A stretch of DNA of 64,000 nt from Chryseobacterium phosphatilyticum (GCF_002899825.2 NZ_PPED02000001.1:1426001-1490000), one strand, 5' to 3'; counted from the stretch's first letter, positions 1 through 8,900 are shown. The notes: generated from the letters alone by a model not told the origin. Numbers and translations are program-made.

Positions 1-324
1 ATAGATGCAAAAAATTTGAGGCAGGTTGGAAACATGTTAAACTTTTTTCTAAAATAGGGTAATTATGTGGAAATACAAAGTAAGAGAACAGGCCAAAAAG
101 CAATACTTACCGGAGAAATAATTCAAAAAAATCACCACCCTGACTATGGTATAGATTGCCGTTCATATTTCTCTCTATTACAGATTATTTTAATCATAAC
201 CTTCCTTCCTTTATTCGCTTTATTCACTTTTTTAATAAAAAATTTTCATTTTAAATTTAACCTTTCCCTTTGTAACAAATCTCTACTATTAACGACTATT
301 AATACAAATAATCTTTTTATAGTA
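1..324. other. Upstream region without a supported gene
   Basis: The frame of the protease downstream stays open back to base 67. The extra 86 codons would encode a Phe/Leu/Ile-rich, low-complexity stretch in front of a perfect signal peptide, so I treat this as non-coding 5' region. I do not see a clear TAnnTTTG promoter here. Confidence 0.5.
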
Positions 325-1527
325 ATGAAAAATGCGAAAATGGCATCATTACTTTTTGTTTTGTCTGCAGGAAGTATGATGTTTGCCCAAGATGACTTAA
401 TCAACAAGTTAAAAAACAACCACTCACAAAATGCTAATTTTCAGTTCACAACGTTAAAAGACGTTGGTGCAACTTCTGTGAAGAATCAGGGTTCATCAGG
501 AACTTGCTGGAGCTATTCAGGAAATTCTTTTCTTGAATCTGAGATGCAGAGGATGGGAAAAAAACCTGTAGATCTTGCTGAAATTTTTACCGCAAGGAAT
601 TCTTACCACGATAAAGCGAAGTTATATGTTTTAAATAGCGGAGCTATCAGTTGGGGAGACGGAGGAGAACTACACGATGTAATCAATATGTACAAAAAGT
701 ACGGAGCAGTTCCTCAGGATGTCTATTCAGGACTAAAGCCGGGGCAAACCACCAACAATTTCAAAGAAATGCAGGGGAAGTTAAAGCCTGTTTTGGATAG
801 CCTTGTTCAGGCCTCTTCAAAAGGAAAGCTTACCGATAACTGGATGAATTCTGTAGATGCAATTCTTGATGAATATTTAGGAAAAGTACCTGCTAACTTT
901 ACGTATGAAGGAAAAAACTATACGCCAAAAACGTTTGCTAACGAAGTCGTAGGAATTAATGCTGATGATTATGTAGAATTATCTTCTTATAAAGATTATC
1001 CTTATTATCAGAAATTTGTAGTTCCTATTCCTGACAACTGGAGCCATGATTCAGACTGGAATGTTCCCATGAAAGACCTTACAGCTATCGTAGACAATGC
1101 AGTAACTAAAGGGTATTCTGTAGGCTGGGCAACGGACGTTTCAGAGCCTTATTTTTCTTACAAAAACGGAGTCGCTTATGTTCCGGATATGGATCTTGAA
1201 CAAATTACTGCAGACAACAAGCAGACTTTGTTTACAGAGCCTAAAAAAGATAAAACAATCACTGAGGATATGCGTCAGAAAGCTCTTAACAACCTTTCTA
1301 CAACGGATGACCATGGTATGCATATCGTAGGTTTGGCAAAAGATCAGACTGGTAAGGAATACTATATGGTAAAAAACTCATGGGGAGTAACGAATGACTT
1401 TGCAGGCTATCTTTATGTAACAAGACCGTATGTTGAATATAAGTCAACGGCTATTTTGGTTCACAAAAATGCTATTCCAAAAAATATTTTGAAACAGTTG
1501 AAACCAACTAAAAATATTGGTTTATAA
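325..1527 (+). CDS. Secreted C1 family cysteine protease (aminopeptidase C / bleomycin hydrolase-like)
   Basis: This is a papain-fold cysteine peptidase of the C1B type, probably exported. The start at 325 opens with a signal peptide (MKNAKMASLLFVLSAGSMMFAQ), so it is preferred over an in-frame start at 67. The 400-residue product has the oxyanion/catalytic block NQGSSGTCWS with the nucleophile at Cys61. The His of DHGMHIVG is near residue 330 and the Asn of KNSWG near 351, giving the full Cys-His-Asn set. Between them lies the long insertion typical of C1B enzymes. Intracellular PepC/bleomycin hydrolases are similar in length, but the leader suggests a periplasmic or surface enzyme. It stands alone and is followed by a strong terminator. 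The substrate is unknown. Confidence 0.88.
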   Translation: MKNAKMASLLFVLSAGSMMFAQDDLINKLKNNHSQNANFQFTTLKDVGATSVKNQGSSGTCWSYSGNSFLESEMQRMGKKPVDLAEIFTARNSYHDKAKLYVLNSGAISWGDGGELHDVINMYKKYGAVPQDVYSGLKPGQTTNNFKEMQGKLKPVLDSLVQASSKGKLTDNWMNSVDAILDEYLGKVPANFTYEGKNYTPKTFANEVVGINADDYVELSSYKDYPYYQKFVVPIPDNWSHDSDWNVPMKDLTAIVDNAVTKGYSVGWATDVSEPYFSYKNGVAYVPDMDLEQITADNKQTLFTEPKKDKTITEDMRQKALNNLSTTDDHGMHIVGLAKDQTGKEYYMVKNSWGVTNDFAGYLYVTRPYVEYKSTAILVHKNAIPKNILKQLKPTKNIGL

Positions 1528-1578
1528 GAAATCACTTCTGCCCTATAACAGGCAGTTTTAGATATTTAAATCTGTTAA

Positions 1579-1618
1579 AAACCCCGCTCAAGGAAATTCC
1601 GTGAGCGGGGTTATTTTT
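1579..1618 (+). terminator. Intrinsic terminator of the cysteine protease gene
   Basis: An 11-bp GC-rich stem (AACCCCGCTCA pairing with TGAGCGGGGTT) closes an 11-base loop and is followed by ATTTTTAT. It ends the transcript of the C1 protease. Confidence 0.9.
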
Positions 1619-1784
1619 ATTCTGGGTCTATTATCAAATCATTAGAAAAATAAATACAGGAAGTTTCAGATACTTCCTGAAATAGCAAATCAATGTGAAA
1701 AATTTCAACATTTCAAAATTACACTCAAATCATTGATACATTATTGAAAATACTACATTTACTATTACCTATAAACTATAAAAT

Positions 1785-1954
1785 ATGAAAAATCTTAAAA
1801 AAAATTAGCAAAACCAGATTTAAAGAAAATTAACGGAGGAAATGCTCCTGTATGTGAACCTGGATTCATCGCGTGCCGCTATAAGGCTCAGGATGGACTC
1901 CCACTCCCTGCTTACTGGCCTTGCGAACCATCTGAATACGGATGCAGATCTTAA
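1785..1954 (+). pseudogene. Bacteriocin-like double-glycine leader peptide gene with a frame break in an A8 run
   Basis: ATG at 1785 begins MKNLKK and then hits TAG at 1806-1808. The break lies in a run of eight A (1797-1804). With six or nine A the frame would continue unbroken to TAA at 1952 and give a peptide of 55-56 residues. The leader part would read ...LAKPDLKKINGG and the core NAPVCEPGFIACRYKAQDG... would contain four cysteines. The leader resembles the short 'bacteriocin-like' or ComC-type double-glycine peptides common in Chryseobacterium, which are exported and cut after GG. A near-consensus -7 box (TACATTTA) lies about 35 bases upstream of the ATG and a strong terminator follows. 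It could be a real frameshift, slippage-controlled expression, or an assembly error in the homopolymer. No export or modification gene lies beside it. Confidence 0.7.
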
Positions 1955-1959
1955 AAATA

Positions 1960-1993
1960 AAACCGGCTTTCAGAAATTCTGAAAGCCGGTTTC
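1960..1993 (+). terminator. Terminator after the double-glycine peptide gene
   Basis: A perfect 15-bp stem (AAACCGGCTTTCAGA with its complement) closes a three-base loop and ends in TTTCTTAAT. It starts six bases after the TAA of the peptide frame, so the short locus is a self-contained transcription unit. Confidence 0.88.
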
Positions 1994-2127
1994 TTAATAA
2001 ATAGGTGAAAATTAAATATAAAATAAAGTGAATTATGATGAATGTAAATAGTTAATTTTGCTCTGTCCAATAAAATTATGCTGTAATAAAATAGGCTGCA
2101 AAGCAAGTTTACTATTCACCAGTCATA

Positions 2128-3189
2128 TTAAAATAATACGCCCATACTTTCTGCTGAAAAGTCCAAAAGAGCTTCAGTATTGTTGTCTTTGATCTTCTGT
2201 ACCCACTCGTAATCCTGTAAAATTGCGCGTCCCACAGCAACAAGATCAAATTCTTCTTTGTCAAGCCTTCTGATCAATTCTGTAAGGTCTGTTTTCTCTG
2301 TTCCCTGGCCAGCAAAAGCATTTAAGAAATCTCCGTTTAATCCTACAGATCCCACCGTAATAGTTGGTTGTCCGGTAATCTTTTTTGCCCAGCCTGCAAA
2401 GTTCAAGTCTGAACCTTCGAATTCAGGTTCCCAGAAGCGACGTTGTGAACAGTGGAAAATGTCTACTCCTGCCTCTTTTAATGGTAATAACCAATCTTCC
2501 ATTTCATTCGGAGTCAATGCCAATTTGCTTTTATAATCCTGTTGTTTCCATTGTGAAAGACGGATAATAATCGTAAAATCCTCTCCAACTGCAGCTCTGA
2601 TTGCTTTTACAACATCAACTGCAAACCGGCTTCTTTCCTTTAAGGTTTTACCCCCATATTCATCAGTTCTTGTATTGGTTACTTCCCAGAAAAACTGATC
2701 GATAAGATAACCGTGTGCTCCGTGAATTTCAAGACAATCAAATCCAAGATCTTTTGCTGACTTTGCAGAAGCTGCAAACTGAGCAATAGTATCCTGAATA
2801 TCTTCAATGGTCATGGTGGAAGCTTTTTCCATTGGAACTAAAGGATAGTCCTCAGACATTCTTGTATCTCCAACGTGCCAGATCTGAGGTCCCATTTTCC
2901 CGCCATTCTGATGGACAGTATCGATTACATTTTTCCAACCTTGTAAGGCTTCATTACCATAAAAATCCGGAATATTCTGTAAGTTTTTTGATCCCGGTCT
3001 GTTGATCACAGTTCCTTCAGAAAGAATTAATCCTACTTCTGAAGCAGCTCTTCTTCCATAATAATCTGCAATGTTCTGTGTAGGAACTCCATTATCAGAT
3101 TGTGCTCTGGTCATAGGAGCCATTACTATTCTATTTTTAAGCTGTAAATTCTTGTATTGAAACGGTTTAAATAATGAAGATGTACTCAT
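2128..3189 (-). CDS. Alkene reductase / NADH:flavin oxidoreductase of the old yellow enzyme family
   Basis: This is an FMN-dependent ene-reductase (OYE/NemA/xenobiotic reductase type) that uses NAD(P)H to reduce activated C=C bonds or nitro compounds in the cytoplasm. The 353 residues form one TIM barrel. Visible motifs are LKNRIVMAPMTRAQ near residues 17-30 and IHGAHGYLIDQFF near 155-167, with the substrate-binding pair His156/His159. RTDEYGG follows near 174-180 and VGRAIL sits near the C-terminus. It is divergent from an HxlR regulator across 121 bases of repeated GTAAC sites. That arrangement is typical of electrophile- or quinone-sensing control, so a detoxification role is likely. The physiological substrate cannot be read from the sequence. 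Confidence 0.92.
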   Translation of the reverse strand: MSTSSLFKPFQYKNLQLKNRIVMAPMTRAQSDNGVPTQNIADYYGRRAASEVGLILSEGTVINRPGSKNLQNIPDFYGNEALQGWKNVIDTVHQNGGKMGPQIWHVGDTRMSEDYPLVPMEKASTMTIEDIQDTIAQFAASAKSAKDLGFDCLEIHGAHGYLIDQFFWEVTNTRTDEYGGKTLKERSRFAVDVVKAIRAAVGEDFTIIIRLSQWKQQDYKSKLALTPNEMEDWLLPLKEAGVDIFHCSQRRFWEPEFEGSDLNFAGWAKKITGQPTITVGSVGLNGDFLNAFAGQGTEKTDLTELIRRLDKEEFDLVAVGRAILQDYEWVQKIKDNNTEALLDFSAESMGVLF

Positions 3190-3211
3190 TTTTAAATTTT
3201 GTTTTATAATT

Positions 3212-3308
3212 GTTACACAAAGTAACTAATAATAGTTCACTTTTGTATCTTTAATTAAAAAAATAGTGGTAACTTCGCAGTAACTTACATTAGTAACGTC
3301 AAAGTAAC
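3212..3308. promoter_or_regulatory. Cluster of GTAAC/GTTAC sites between the reductase and hxlR-type genes
   Basis: GTTACacaaaGTAAC (3212-3226) is an inverted repeat that covers a TACTTTG -7-like box for the reductase. Four direct GTAAC copies follow at 3269, 3280, 3293 and 3304. They form two pairs with 11-base periodicity, and the last ends two bases before the regulator ATG. This is a plausible HxlR operator array for autoregulation and divergent control (inference). Confidence 0.6.
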
Positions 3309-3310
3309 AT

Positions 3311-3694
3311 ATGAAAAAGAATGAATTAATGCAATACAGCTGCCCTTTAGGCAAAGCCATGGCTGCTCTGGGAAGTAAATGGAAGCCTATCATTGTACTG
3401 GTCATTAAAGACAGAAAGCTGCGCTTTGGAGAACTGGCAGTACGGATTAACGTCATTTCCAGAAAAGTGCTTACAGATCAATTGAGAGAGATGGAAAGTG
3501 ATGGTCTGGTCATTCGTGAAGAATTTAAAGAACTCCCTCCAAGAGTTGAGTATTCCCTTACAGAGAAAGGACTGGCTTTATTACCTATTCTTTATTTACT
3601 GGAAGAATGGGAAGCAAAATATCAGGTCAGTGGAATCCCTTATGAGGATTGTAATGCTATGAAAAAAGAAGCGAAAAAAGCTTTGAATGTTTAA
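3311..3694 (+). CDS. HxlR family winged-helix transcriptional regulator
   Basis: The 127-residue protein matches the HxlR/MarR-like winged helix family. It starts CPLGKAMAALGSKWKPIIVLVI and has the recognition-helix region ISRKVLTDQLREMESDGLVIRE and the wing PPRVEYSLTEKG. Cys10, just before the first helix, is the position used as a redox or electrophile sensor in several HxlR regulators such as HypR and YodB. The ATG at 3311 is preferred because it gives the usual family N-terminus. It probably represses or activates the divergent old-yellow-enzyme gene through the GTAAC repeats. The effector is unknown. Confidence 0.9.
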   Translation: MKKNELMQYSCPLGKAMAALGSKWKPIIVLVIKDRKLRFGELAVRINVISRKVLTDQLREMESDGLVIREEFKELPPRVEYSLTEKGLALLPILYLLEEWEAKYQVSGIPYEDCNAMKKEAKKALNV

Positions 3695-4152
3695 TCGTCT
3701 GTTTTCAATGAGTATTTTTTCTTTTGTCTTGAAACAAAAGAAAAAAAATTTCAAGACCGGGACCTCATCGCTAAAAATAAATTCTGTTCTCTAAAAATTC
3801 TAAACTTGTTTGGTAGCACTATAAGTTTAACTTCTAATTTGTATCCGCACTTCGAACAATAGAATTTTCTTACCATTCACAGAACTTATTTTCTTAACGC
3901 TCCGATTTCCAATGCCATAAAAAGGGTAACACCGTTTTCTCAAAACTCAATACCCTTACTATTTCACTTTAATAGCTACCACCATAAGATGAGTATATCG
4001 CCAAAGTTCGATACTTATACAGTGTAGAAATTCTCTCATCTTTTATTTAATAATATAATTAAACACTTTCAAAAAGGTAAGTGTATCACCAAAAAGTAAG
4101 TATATAGGTTCTGAAATGTTTCTGATGCAAATTTGCAGAAAAAATTTTCATT
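3695..4152. repeat. Gene-free stretch with a probable degenerate intergenic repeat
   Basis: About 460 bases without a supported gene. A hairpin, CTTTTGTcttgaaACAAAAG flanked by T and A runs (about 3721-3748), can end transcription. It leads into a stretch (to about 3920) that resembles a dispersed intergenic repeat I recall from Chryseobacterium genomes. Further on, AGTATATCGCCAAA (3991-4004) and AGTGTATCACCAAA (4080-4093) are near copies. A 12-bp palindrome TGCAAATTTGCA (4126-4137) sits just before the next gene and may contain its -7 box. Confidence 0.4.
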
Positions 4153-4569
4153 ATGAATTACAAAGAAATTGCCAAAGAAACGATTGGAAGTCTATATAGA
4201 GCCCACAACAGCATTAGAAAATTCGGTATCGATGAAAAACTGATCGCCCTGGTGGAACTACGTGTCTCTCAAATCAATGGATGCGCGTATTGTTGCAGTT
4301 ATCACGCTAAAGAACTCTCCAATTTTGGCATTGAGCAAGATATCATTAACAGGCTTCCGGGCTGGATGCATACCAATGTCTTCAATGATCAGCAAAAGCT
4401 TGTTTTAGCATGGGCAGAAGCTCTCACCTACAGCAAAGATGACTGGCAACTGATCAAAGCAAAACTAACAGGGCATTTCACAGAACGGGAAATTGTAGAA
4501 CTGACAACAAGTATCACCTTAATGAGTACTTTAAATAAATTACGTATCACTTTAGCTGAAGAAGATTAA
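4153..4569 (+). CDS. Carboxymuconolactone decarboxylase / AhpD-like family protein
   Basis: The all-helical 138-residue protein has the AhpD-type redox motif: a Glu upstream, then Cys44-x2-Cys47-x3-His51 inside INGCAYCCSYH. In AhpD-like alkylhydroperoxidases this motif carries thiol-disulfide and peroxidase chemistry. The short single-domain layout fits the general peroxidase-related CMD family rather than a true decarboxylase. An extra Cys48 lies between the catalytic cysteines and the His. It is monocistronic, with its own terminator directly downstream. The partner reductant and the substrate are unknown. Confidence 0.85.
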   Translation: MNYKEIAKETIGSLYRAHNSIRKFGIDEKLIALVELRVSQINGCAYCCSYHAKELSNFGIEQDIINRLPGWMHTNVFNDQQKLVLAWAEALTYSKDDWQLIKAKLTGHFTEREIVELTTSITLMSTLNKLRITLAEED

Positions 4570-4575
4570 TAAACC

Positions 4576-4603
4576 AATGCTGTCTTTTTGGCAGCATTTT
4601 TAT
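4576..4603 (+). terminator. Terminator of the AhpD-like gene
   Basis: A 7-bp stem AATGCTG/CAGCATT with a nine-base loop is followed by TTTTTATTTG. It lies between two convergent genes. Confidence 0.75.
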
Positions 4604-4941
4604 TTGTTAATTTTTAATTCATTAAGTTTTATTTGAATACTTTCAGAATAGTCACCATCAGCATAATTTACAAAACCATTCTCTATTAAAGCTTTTGAAC
4701 CCGCTTTTGGAATTGAACCTTTATATTTAAAATAAAGCGTATCATTACTTAATTCATAACTCCCTTTGTAAATATCTTTATCTCGCATCATTCCTTGAGA
4801 AATAAATTCGAAACTTTTATCATCATACATTTTCAAGTAAATCCAACCTAAAGGAGCTTCTCTGTCTGCTAATAAAACTTCTTTTTTATCCTTTGTACAA
4901 CTGATAATTATTAATACTAAATATAAAAATCTAAGTTTCAT
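4600..4941 (-). CDS. Small hypothetical lipoprotein
   Basis: The ATG at 4941 opens a 113-residue protein with a short hydrophobic leader and lipobox (LYLVLIIISC, Cys15), so it should be a membrane-anchored lipoprotein. An upstream TTG would add three residues and is less likely. The mature part is about 100 residues of beta-rich sequence with SFEF, KGSYELSNDTLYFKYKG and a charged tail. This resembles the small lipocalin-like or copper-resistance-like lipoproteins of Bacteroidetes, but I do not recognise a named family. It stands alone, convergent with the AhpD-like gene. Confidence 0.7.
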   Translation of the reverse strand: MKLRFLYLVLIIISCTKDKKEVLLADREAPLGWIYLKMYDDKSFEFISQGMMRDKDIYKGSYELSNDTLYFKYKGSIPKAGSKALIENGFVNYADGDYSESIQIKLNELKINK

Positions 4942-4969
4942 GGTTTGCAATTAATTTTAATAAATATAA

Positions 4970-5001
4970 ATTAAAAACCGCTCCCAAAAGGAAGCGGTTT
5001 C
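4970..5001 (-). terminator. Terminator of the E1 dehydrogenase gene
   Basis: The stem AAACCGCT/AGCGGTTT is read on the minus strand and is followed by a T-rich run (minus-strand TTTTTAATTTATA). It lies 21 bases after the stop of the E1 gene. Confidence 0.85.
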
Positions 5002-5021
5002 AAAATTTATCTGAAATCCAA

Positions 5022-7454
5022 TTAGAATATCGCAGGATATTTCTGAGGATTTGTTTCATTAAACATCGCGTAGATTTTTTCTACCATATCATCTGTAGAC
5101 GGCTTGCTGAAATAGTCACCATCACTTGCGTACGCAGGTCTGTGATCATTGGCAGAGATCGTCAACGGATCTGAGTCCAGATATCTGAACGCTTTTTGTT
5201 TTTCTAAGATTTGCTGCAAAATAAATCCGGTAGTTCCTCCTTCCACATCTTCGTCAATTACAACCAGTCTGTTTGTTTTCTTAACACTTTCAGCAATCTC
5301 GTGAGATAAATCGAAAGGTATCAGAGACTGGATGTCGATTACTTCTGCAGAAATGCCTAATTTTTCTAATTCATTAGCTGCTTCTGTTACCACTCTCCAG
5401 GTAGAACCGTAAGTTACCAGAGTCACATCTGTTCCTTCTTTAGTCACTTCAATTTTACCTACAGGCACTGTGAATTCACCTAAGTTATCAGGTTGTTTTT
5501 CTTTCAATCTGTATCCGTTCAGACATTCTACGATGATCGCAGGTTCATCTGCCTGAAGCATAGTGTTGTAGAATCCAGCAGCTTTTGTTAAGCTTCTTGG
5601 AACCAATACCAGAATTCCTTTCGACAGGTTAAGAATACCCGCCATCGGAGAACCTGAATGCCAGATTCCTTCCAGTCTGTGACCTCTTGTTCTGATAATG
5701 AGAGGAGCTTTCTGACCTCCTTTTGTTCTGTATTGTACTGTTGCCAGATCGTCGCTCATTCCTTGCAGACAGTAAAGCACATAATCTAAATACTGAATTT
5801 CAGCGATTGGTCTTAAACCTCTCATTGCCATACCAATTCCTTGTCCAAGAATCGTTGCTTCACGGATTCCTGTATCGGCGATACGCAATGCACCGTATTT
5901 TTCCTGCATTCCTTCCAATCCCTGGTTAACGTCACCGATATTTCCGGTATCTTCACCAAAGATTAACGTTTCAGGATATTTTGAGAAAATTTTGTCGAAG
6001 TTATTTCTGATCACTACTCTACCATCTACATCTTCAGAGCTATCGGAATATACAGGTTTGATCTCTTTGATGTTTTCAGCTTTCCACTGAGACTCTGAAT
6101 ATAAATGAGAAGAATAGTTGTCTTTTTCGATTTCGGCTACTTCATTGTACTTCTGCATCAATTGATTTCTCTCAGCAGAATCGGTTCCTCTCGTCACTAA
6201 TAAAGCTTTTCTTACCAAATGGAATACATCCTTTTTAGCCTTAGAAACCAATTTATTAAACTGCGTGATATATGTTTCTACTTCAGCATTCTGACCTTTA
6301 AGGTTTTCTACTAAAGGCAGGATAGATTGAGTTAATTCAGTAATTGCTTTCTGATAATTGTCCCAGGCAGCCTTTTGTCCTGTTTTAGCTTTCTTTTTTG
6401 CTTCTTCATCGATTGCTTCCAACTCTTCAGCAGTGGCAATCACTTCTTCTTTTCCGTCAATTTCAATAGAATAGTTTAAAATCCATTCTTTGAATTTTGC
6501 CAGTCCGTCATATTCTGCTTCCCAGGCAAGACGTTCTTCATTTTTATATCTTTCATGAGATCCAGATGTGGAGTGGCCCTGAGGTTGGGTAACATCAACA
6601 ACATGTACTACCACAGGAACGCTTTCTGTTCTTGCAAAGTGTTCTGCTTTAGCATATGCATCCAACAAGGCAGGATAATCCCAGGCCTTCACCTGAATGA
6701 TCTCACATCCCTGATTTTCTCCATCTTTTCTCTGGAAACCACTTAGCATTTCACTGATATCAGCTTTTGCTCTCTGGTTTTTTGTAGGTACTGAAATTCC
6801 GTATCCGTCATCCCAGATCGATACGATCATCGGAACCTGAAGTGCACATGCAGCATTTAATGTTTCCCAGAAGTGCCCTTCTGCGGTAGAAGCATCCCCG
6901 ATTGTTCCAAAAGCAATTTCATTACCTCCTTTGGAGAATTTTTCAGAACCTTCAAATGTTACACTTTTATAAATTGTAGAAGCCTGAGCTAACCCTAATA
7001 ATCTTGGCATCTGCCCTGCTGTAGGAGAAATGTCAGAAGAAATATTTTTCTGTGCGGTAAGATCTTTCCAGCTTCCGTCTTCGTTTAAACTTCTTGTTGC
7101 AAAGTGTCCGTTCATCTGTCTTCCTGCAGAAGCCGGCTCTCTTTCTACACTGGTATCAGCATACATTTGTGCAAAGAAGCTTTCCACAGTTAAAGCATCT
7201 ACTGCTAATGCAAAAGTCTGATCTCTGTAATATCCGGAACGGAAGTCTCCATTTCTGAAAACCTTCGCCATTGCCAGCTGAGGAAGTTCCTTACCATCCC
7301 CAAAAATTCCGAATTTAGCTTTTCCTGTGAGTACTTCTCTTCTTCCGAGATAAGACATTTCACGAGAGATCCTTCCTAACCTGTAGTCTTCAAGTATTTG
7401 ATTTTTAAAATCTTGAAAGGATATTTGCTGTGTTTCAATATAGGTTGTTTGCAT
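5022..7454 (-). CDS. 2-oxoacid dehydrogenase E1 component, fused alpha and beta subunits (branched-chain type)
   Basis: The 810-residue thiamine-diphosphate enzyme decarboxylates a 2-oxoacid, most likely branched-chain, and passes the acyl group to the E2 lipoyl domain. The N-terminal half is the E1-alpha domain. Its ThDP site has GDAST at 186-190 and WDDGYGISVPT near 214-224, with the HST-like loop GHSTSGSHERYK farther on. From about residue 480 the E1-beta domain begins (FGEDTGNIGDVNQGLEG, then IRTRGHRLEGIWHSGSP). Many bacteria encode these as two genes. The fusion is common in Bacteroidetes. No E2 or E3 gene is adjacent, so the complex is assembled from genes elsewhere. Pyruvate cannot be excluded as a substrate. 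Confidence 0.9.
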   Translation of the reverse strand: MQTTYIETQQISFQDFKNQILEDYRLGRISREMSYLGRREVLTGKAKFGIFGDGKELPQLAMAKVFRNGDFRSGYYRDQTFALAVDALTVESFFAQMYADTSVEREPASAGRQMNGHFATRSLNEDGSWKDLTAQKNISSDISPTAGQMPRLLGLAQASTIYKSVTFEGSEKFSKGGNEIAFGTIGDASTAEGHFWETLNAACALQVPMIVSIWDDGYGISVPTKNQRAKADISEMLSGFQRKDGENQGCEIIQVKAWDYPALLDAYAKAEHFARTESVPVVVHVVDVTQPQGHSTSGSHERYKNEERLAWEAEYDGLAKFKEWILNYSIEIDGKEEVIATAEELEAIDEEAKKKAKTGQKAAWDNYQKAITELTQSILPLVENLKGQNAEVETYITQFNKLVSKAKKDVFHLVRKALLVTRGTDSAERNQLMQKYNEVAEIEKDNYSSHLYSESQWKAENIKEIKPVYSDSSEDVDGRVVIRNNFDKIFSKYPETLIFGEDTGNIGDVNQGLEGMQEKYGALRIADTGIREATILGQGIGMAMRGLRPIAEIQYLDYVLYCLQGMSDDLATVQYRTKGGQKAPLIIRTRGHRLEGIWHSGSPMAGILNLSKGILVLVPRSLTKAAGFYNTMLQADEPAIIVECLNGYRLKEKQPDNLGEFTVPVGKIEVTKEGTDVTLVTYGSTWRVVTEAANELEKLGISAEVIDIQSLIPFDLSHEIAESVKKTNRLVVIDEDVEGGTTGFILQQILEKQKAFRYLDSDPLTISANDHRPAYASDGDYFSKPSTDDMVEKIYAMFNETNPQKYPAIF

Positions 7455-7590
7455 AGCTAAGTAAAAAAGTTTTTAATCTTCAAGTATTTTGCTAATATAC
7501 ACTTTTTAAATTAATTTTAATTTTTAATAATCTTTTTTAAAAATTTGATAATAATAAAAATTGTGCGTTATTTTGAAAAAAATTGTAAAG

Positions 7591-7884
7591 ATGGAAAAAA
7601 AGTCACCTCATATTTTGAATGCATCTAGCAATCTTTTAGGTTTTTCTTTGATTATTATCACCTCATTGAAAATTGCTAAAATAAGTCAGAGTACATATCT
7701 GGATGAGTTTGCAGGTTTTGCGTGCATTCTTTTTGCCTGCAGCTGTTTCTTTTCATTTCTGGCCATTAGAACAAGAAAAGAAAAGCGGGAATACACGTTT
7801 GAGTCTATTGCGGATTATTTATTTTTAACAGCCTTATTTTGTATAGTTCTAGCCGTTATTATTGTCACTCTAAAAATTATTTAA
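7591..7884 (+). CDS. Small integral membrane protein of unknown function
   Basis: The ATG at 7591 gives 97 residues with three predicted membrane segments, around residues 12-26, 40-60 and 74-95. A short charged loop (RTRKEKREYT) lies between the second and third. The frame is open back to a TTG at 7561, but the ATG is preceded by an A/G-rich site (GTAAAG) and gives a conventional start. I do not recognise a named family. Its stop lies one base from the end of the convergent polyprenyl synthase gene, so the two 3' ends nearly touch. Confidence 0.65.
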   Translation: MEKKSPHILNASSNLLGFSLIIITSLKIAKISQSTYLDEFAGFACILFACSCFFSFLAIRTRKEKREYTFESIADYLFLTALFCIVLAVIIVTLKII

Positions 7885-7885
7885 T

Positions 7886-8863
7886 TTAAAATTTTCGCTC
7901 AATTACATAATCCAGCATACTATGTAGGGATCTTCTGGCATCAGAATCAGGAAATTCATTAAGAATAGCTTTTGCTTTCTCCCTGAAATCTTTCATGGCA
8001 GTAATGGCATAATCTAATCCACCGGAGTTCTTTACAAATTCTATCAATTCTTTTACCCTTTTTGGATTAGTATTGTATCGTTTTATAGTATCAAAATAAT
8101 ATTTACGATTTTTTTCATCTGCCGTATTGAGAGTATAGATTAAAGGCAGGGTCATTTTCTGTTCTTTAATATCAATTCCTACGGGTTTGCCGATAACATT
8201 GGAACTTAAATAATCAAAAAGGTCATCCTTAATCTGGAATGCCATTCCGGTATAGGTTCCAAAATCCATCATTTTCCTGGCAAGAACTTCATCCGTACTG
8301 TTTGAAAGAACTCCTATTTCACAACATGCGGCAATTAAAGTTGCTGTTTTCTGACGAATAATTTCATAGTACACCTCTTCTGTAATATCCAGTTTTCTGG
8401 CTTTTTCCAGCTGAAGAAGTTCTCCTTCCGACATTTCACGAATAGTTCTAGAAATGACTCCGAGCAAATCATAATCTTTGTGATCTGTAGACAGCAATAC
8501 TGATTTAGACAAAAGGTAATCGCCAACCAGAACAGCAATTTTATTTTTCCATAATGCATTAATAGAGAAAAAATTGCGACGTTTGAAACTTTCATCTACC
8601 ACATCATCATGTACCAGAGTTGCGGTATGAATCAACTCAATCATTGAGGCTCCACGATAAGTCTTTTCAGTAACCTCTCCTACCAATTTGGCACAAAGAA
8701 ATACAAACATCGGACGCATTTGCTTCCCTTTGGTGGTAACAATAAAACGGGTTACTTTATCTAATAAAGGGACTTTGCTCTGCATTGATTCATAAAACTT
8801 CTGCTCGAAAAGTTTCATTTCCTCATTGATCGGTTGCTTGATGTCTTCTACAATGTTTGCCAC
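7886..8863 (-). CDS. Polyprenyl diphosphate synthase (trans-isoprenyl chain elongation)
   Basis: This enzyme adds isopentenyl units to an allylic diphosphate to build the side chain of menaquinone. The 325 residues contain the first Asp-rich motif DDVVD at 86-90 and the second, FQIKDDLFD, at 209-217. GKQMRP (46-51) is the substrate-binding entry motif. The residues just before the first motif (IELIHTATLVH) are small, as in long-chain enzymes such as IspB rather than farnesyl synthase. The exact chain length cannot be read; MK-6 would be usual for the family. A TATCTTTG -7 box lies upstream. Confidence 0.9.
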   Translation of the reverse strand: MANIVEDIKQPINEEMKLFEQKFYESMQSKVPLLDKVTRFIVTTKGKQMRPMFVFLCAKLVGEVTEKTYRGASMIELIHTATLVHDDVVDESFKRRNFFSINALWKNKIAVLVGDYLLSKSVLLSTDHKDYDLLGVISRTIREMSEGELLQLEKARKLDITEEVYYEIIRQKTATLIAACCEIGVLSNSTDEVLARKMMDFGTYTGMAFQIKDDLFDYLSSNVIGKPVGIDIKEQKMTLPLIYTLNTADEKNRKYYFDTIKRYNTNPKRVKELIEFVKNSGGLDYAITAMKDFREKAKAILNEFPDSDARRSLHSMLDYVIERKF

Positions 8864-8900
8864 AATCTACGAATGATAGATGAATAATTATTAATTCTCA

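Noticed and set aside
67-324. N-terminal extension of the cysteine protease
   Set aside because: The extension is low-complexity and would bury the signal peptide that begins at 325.
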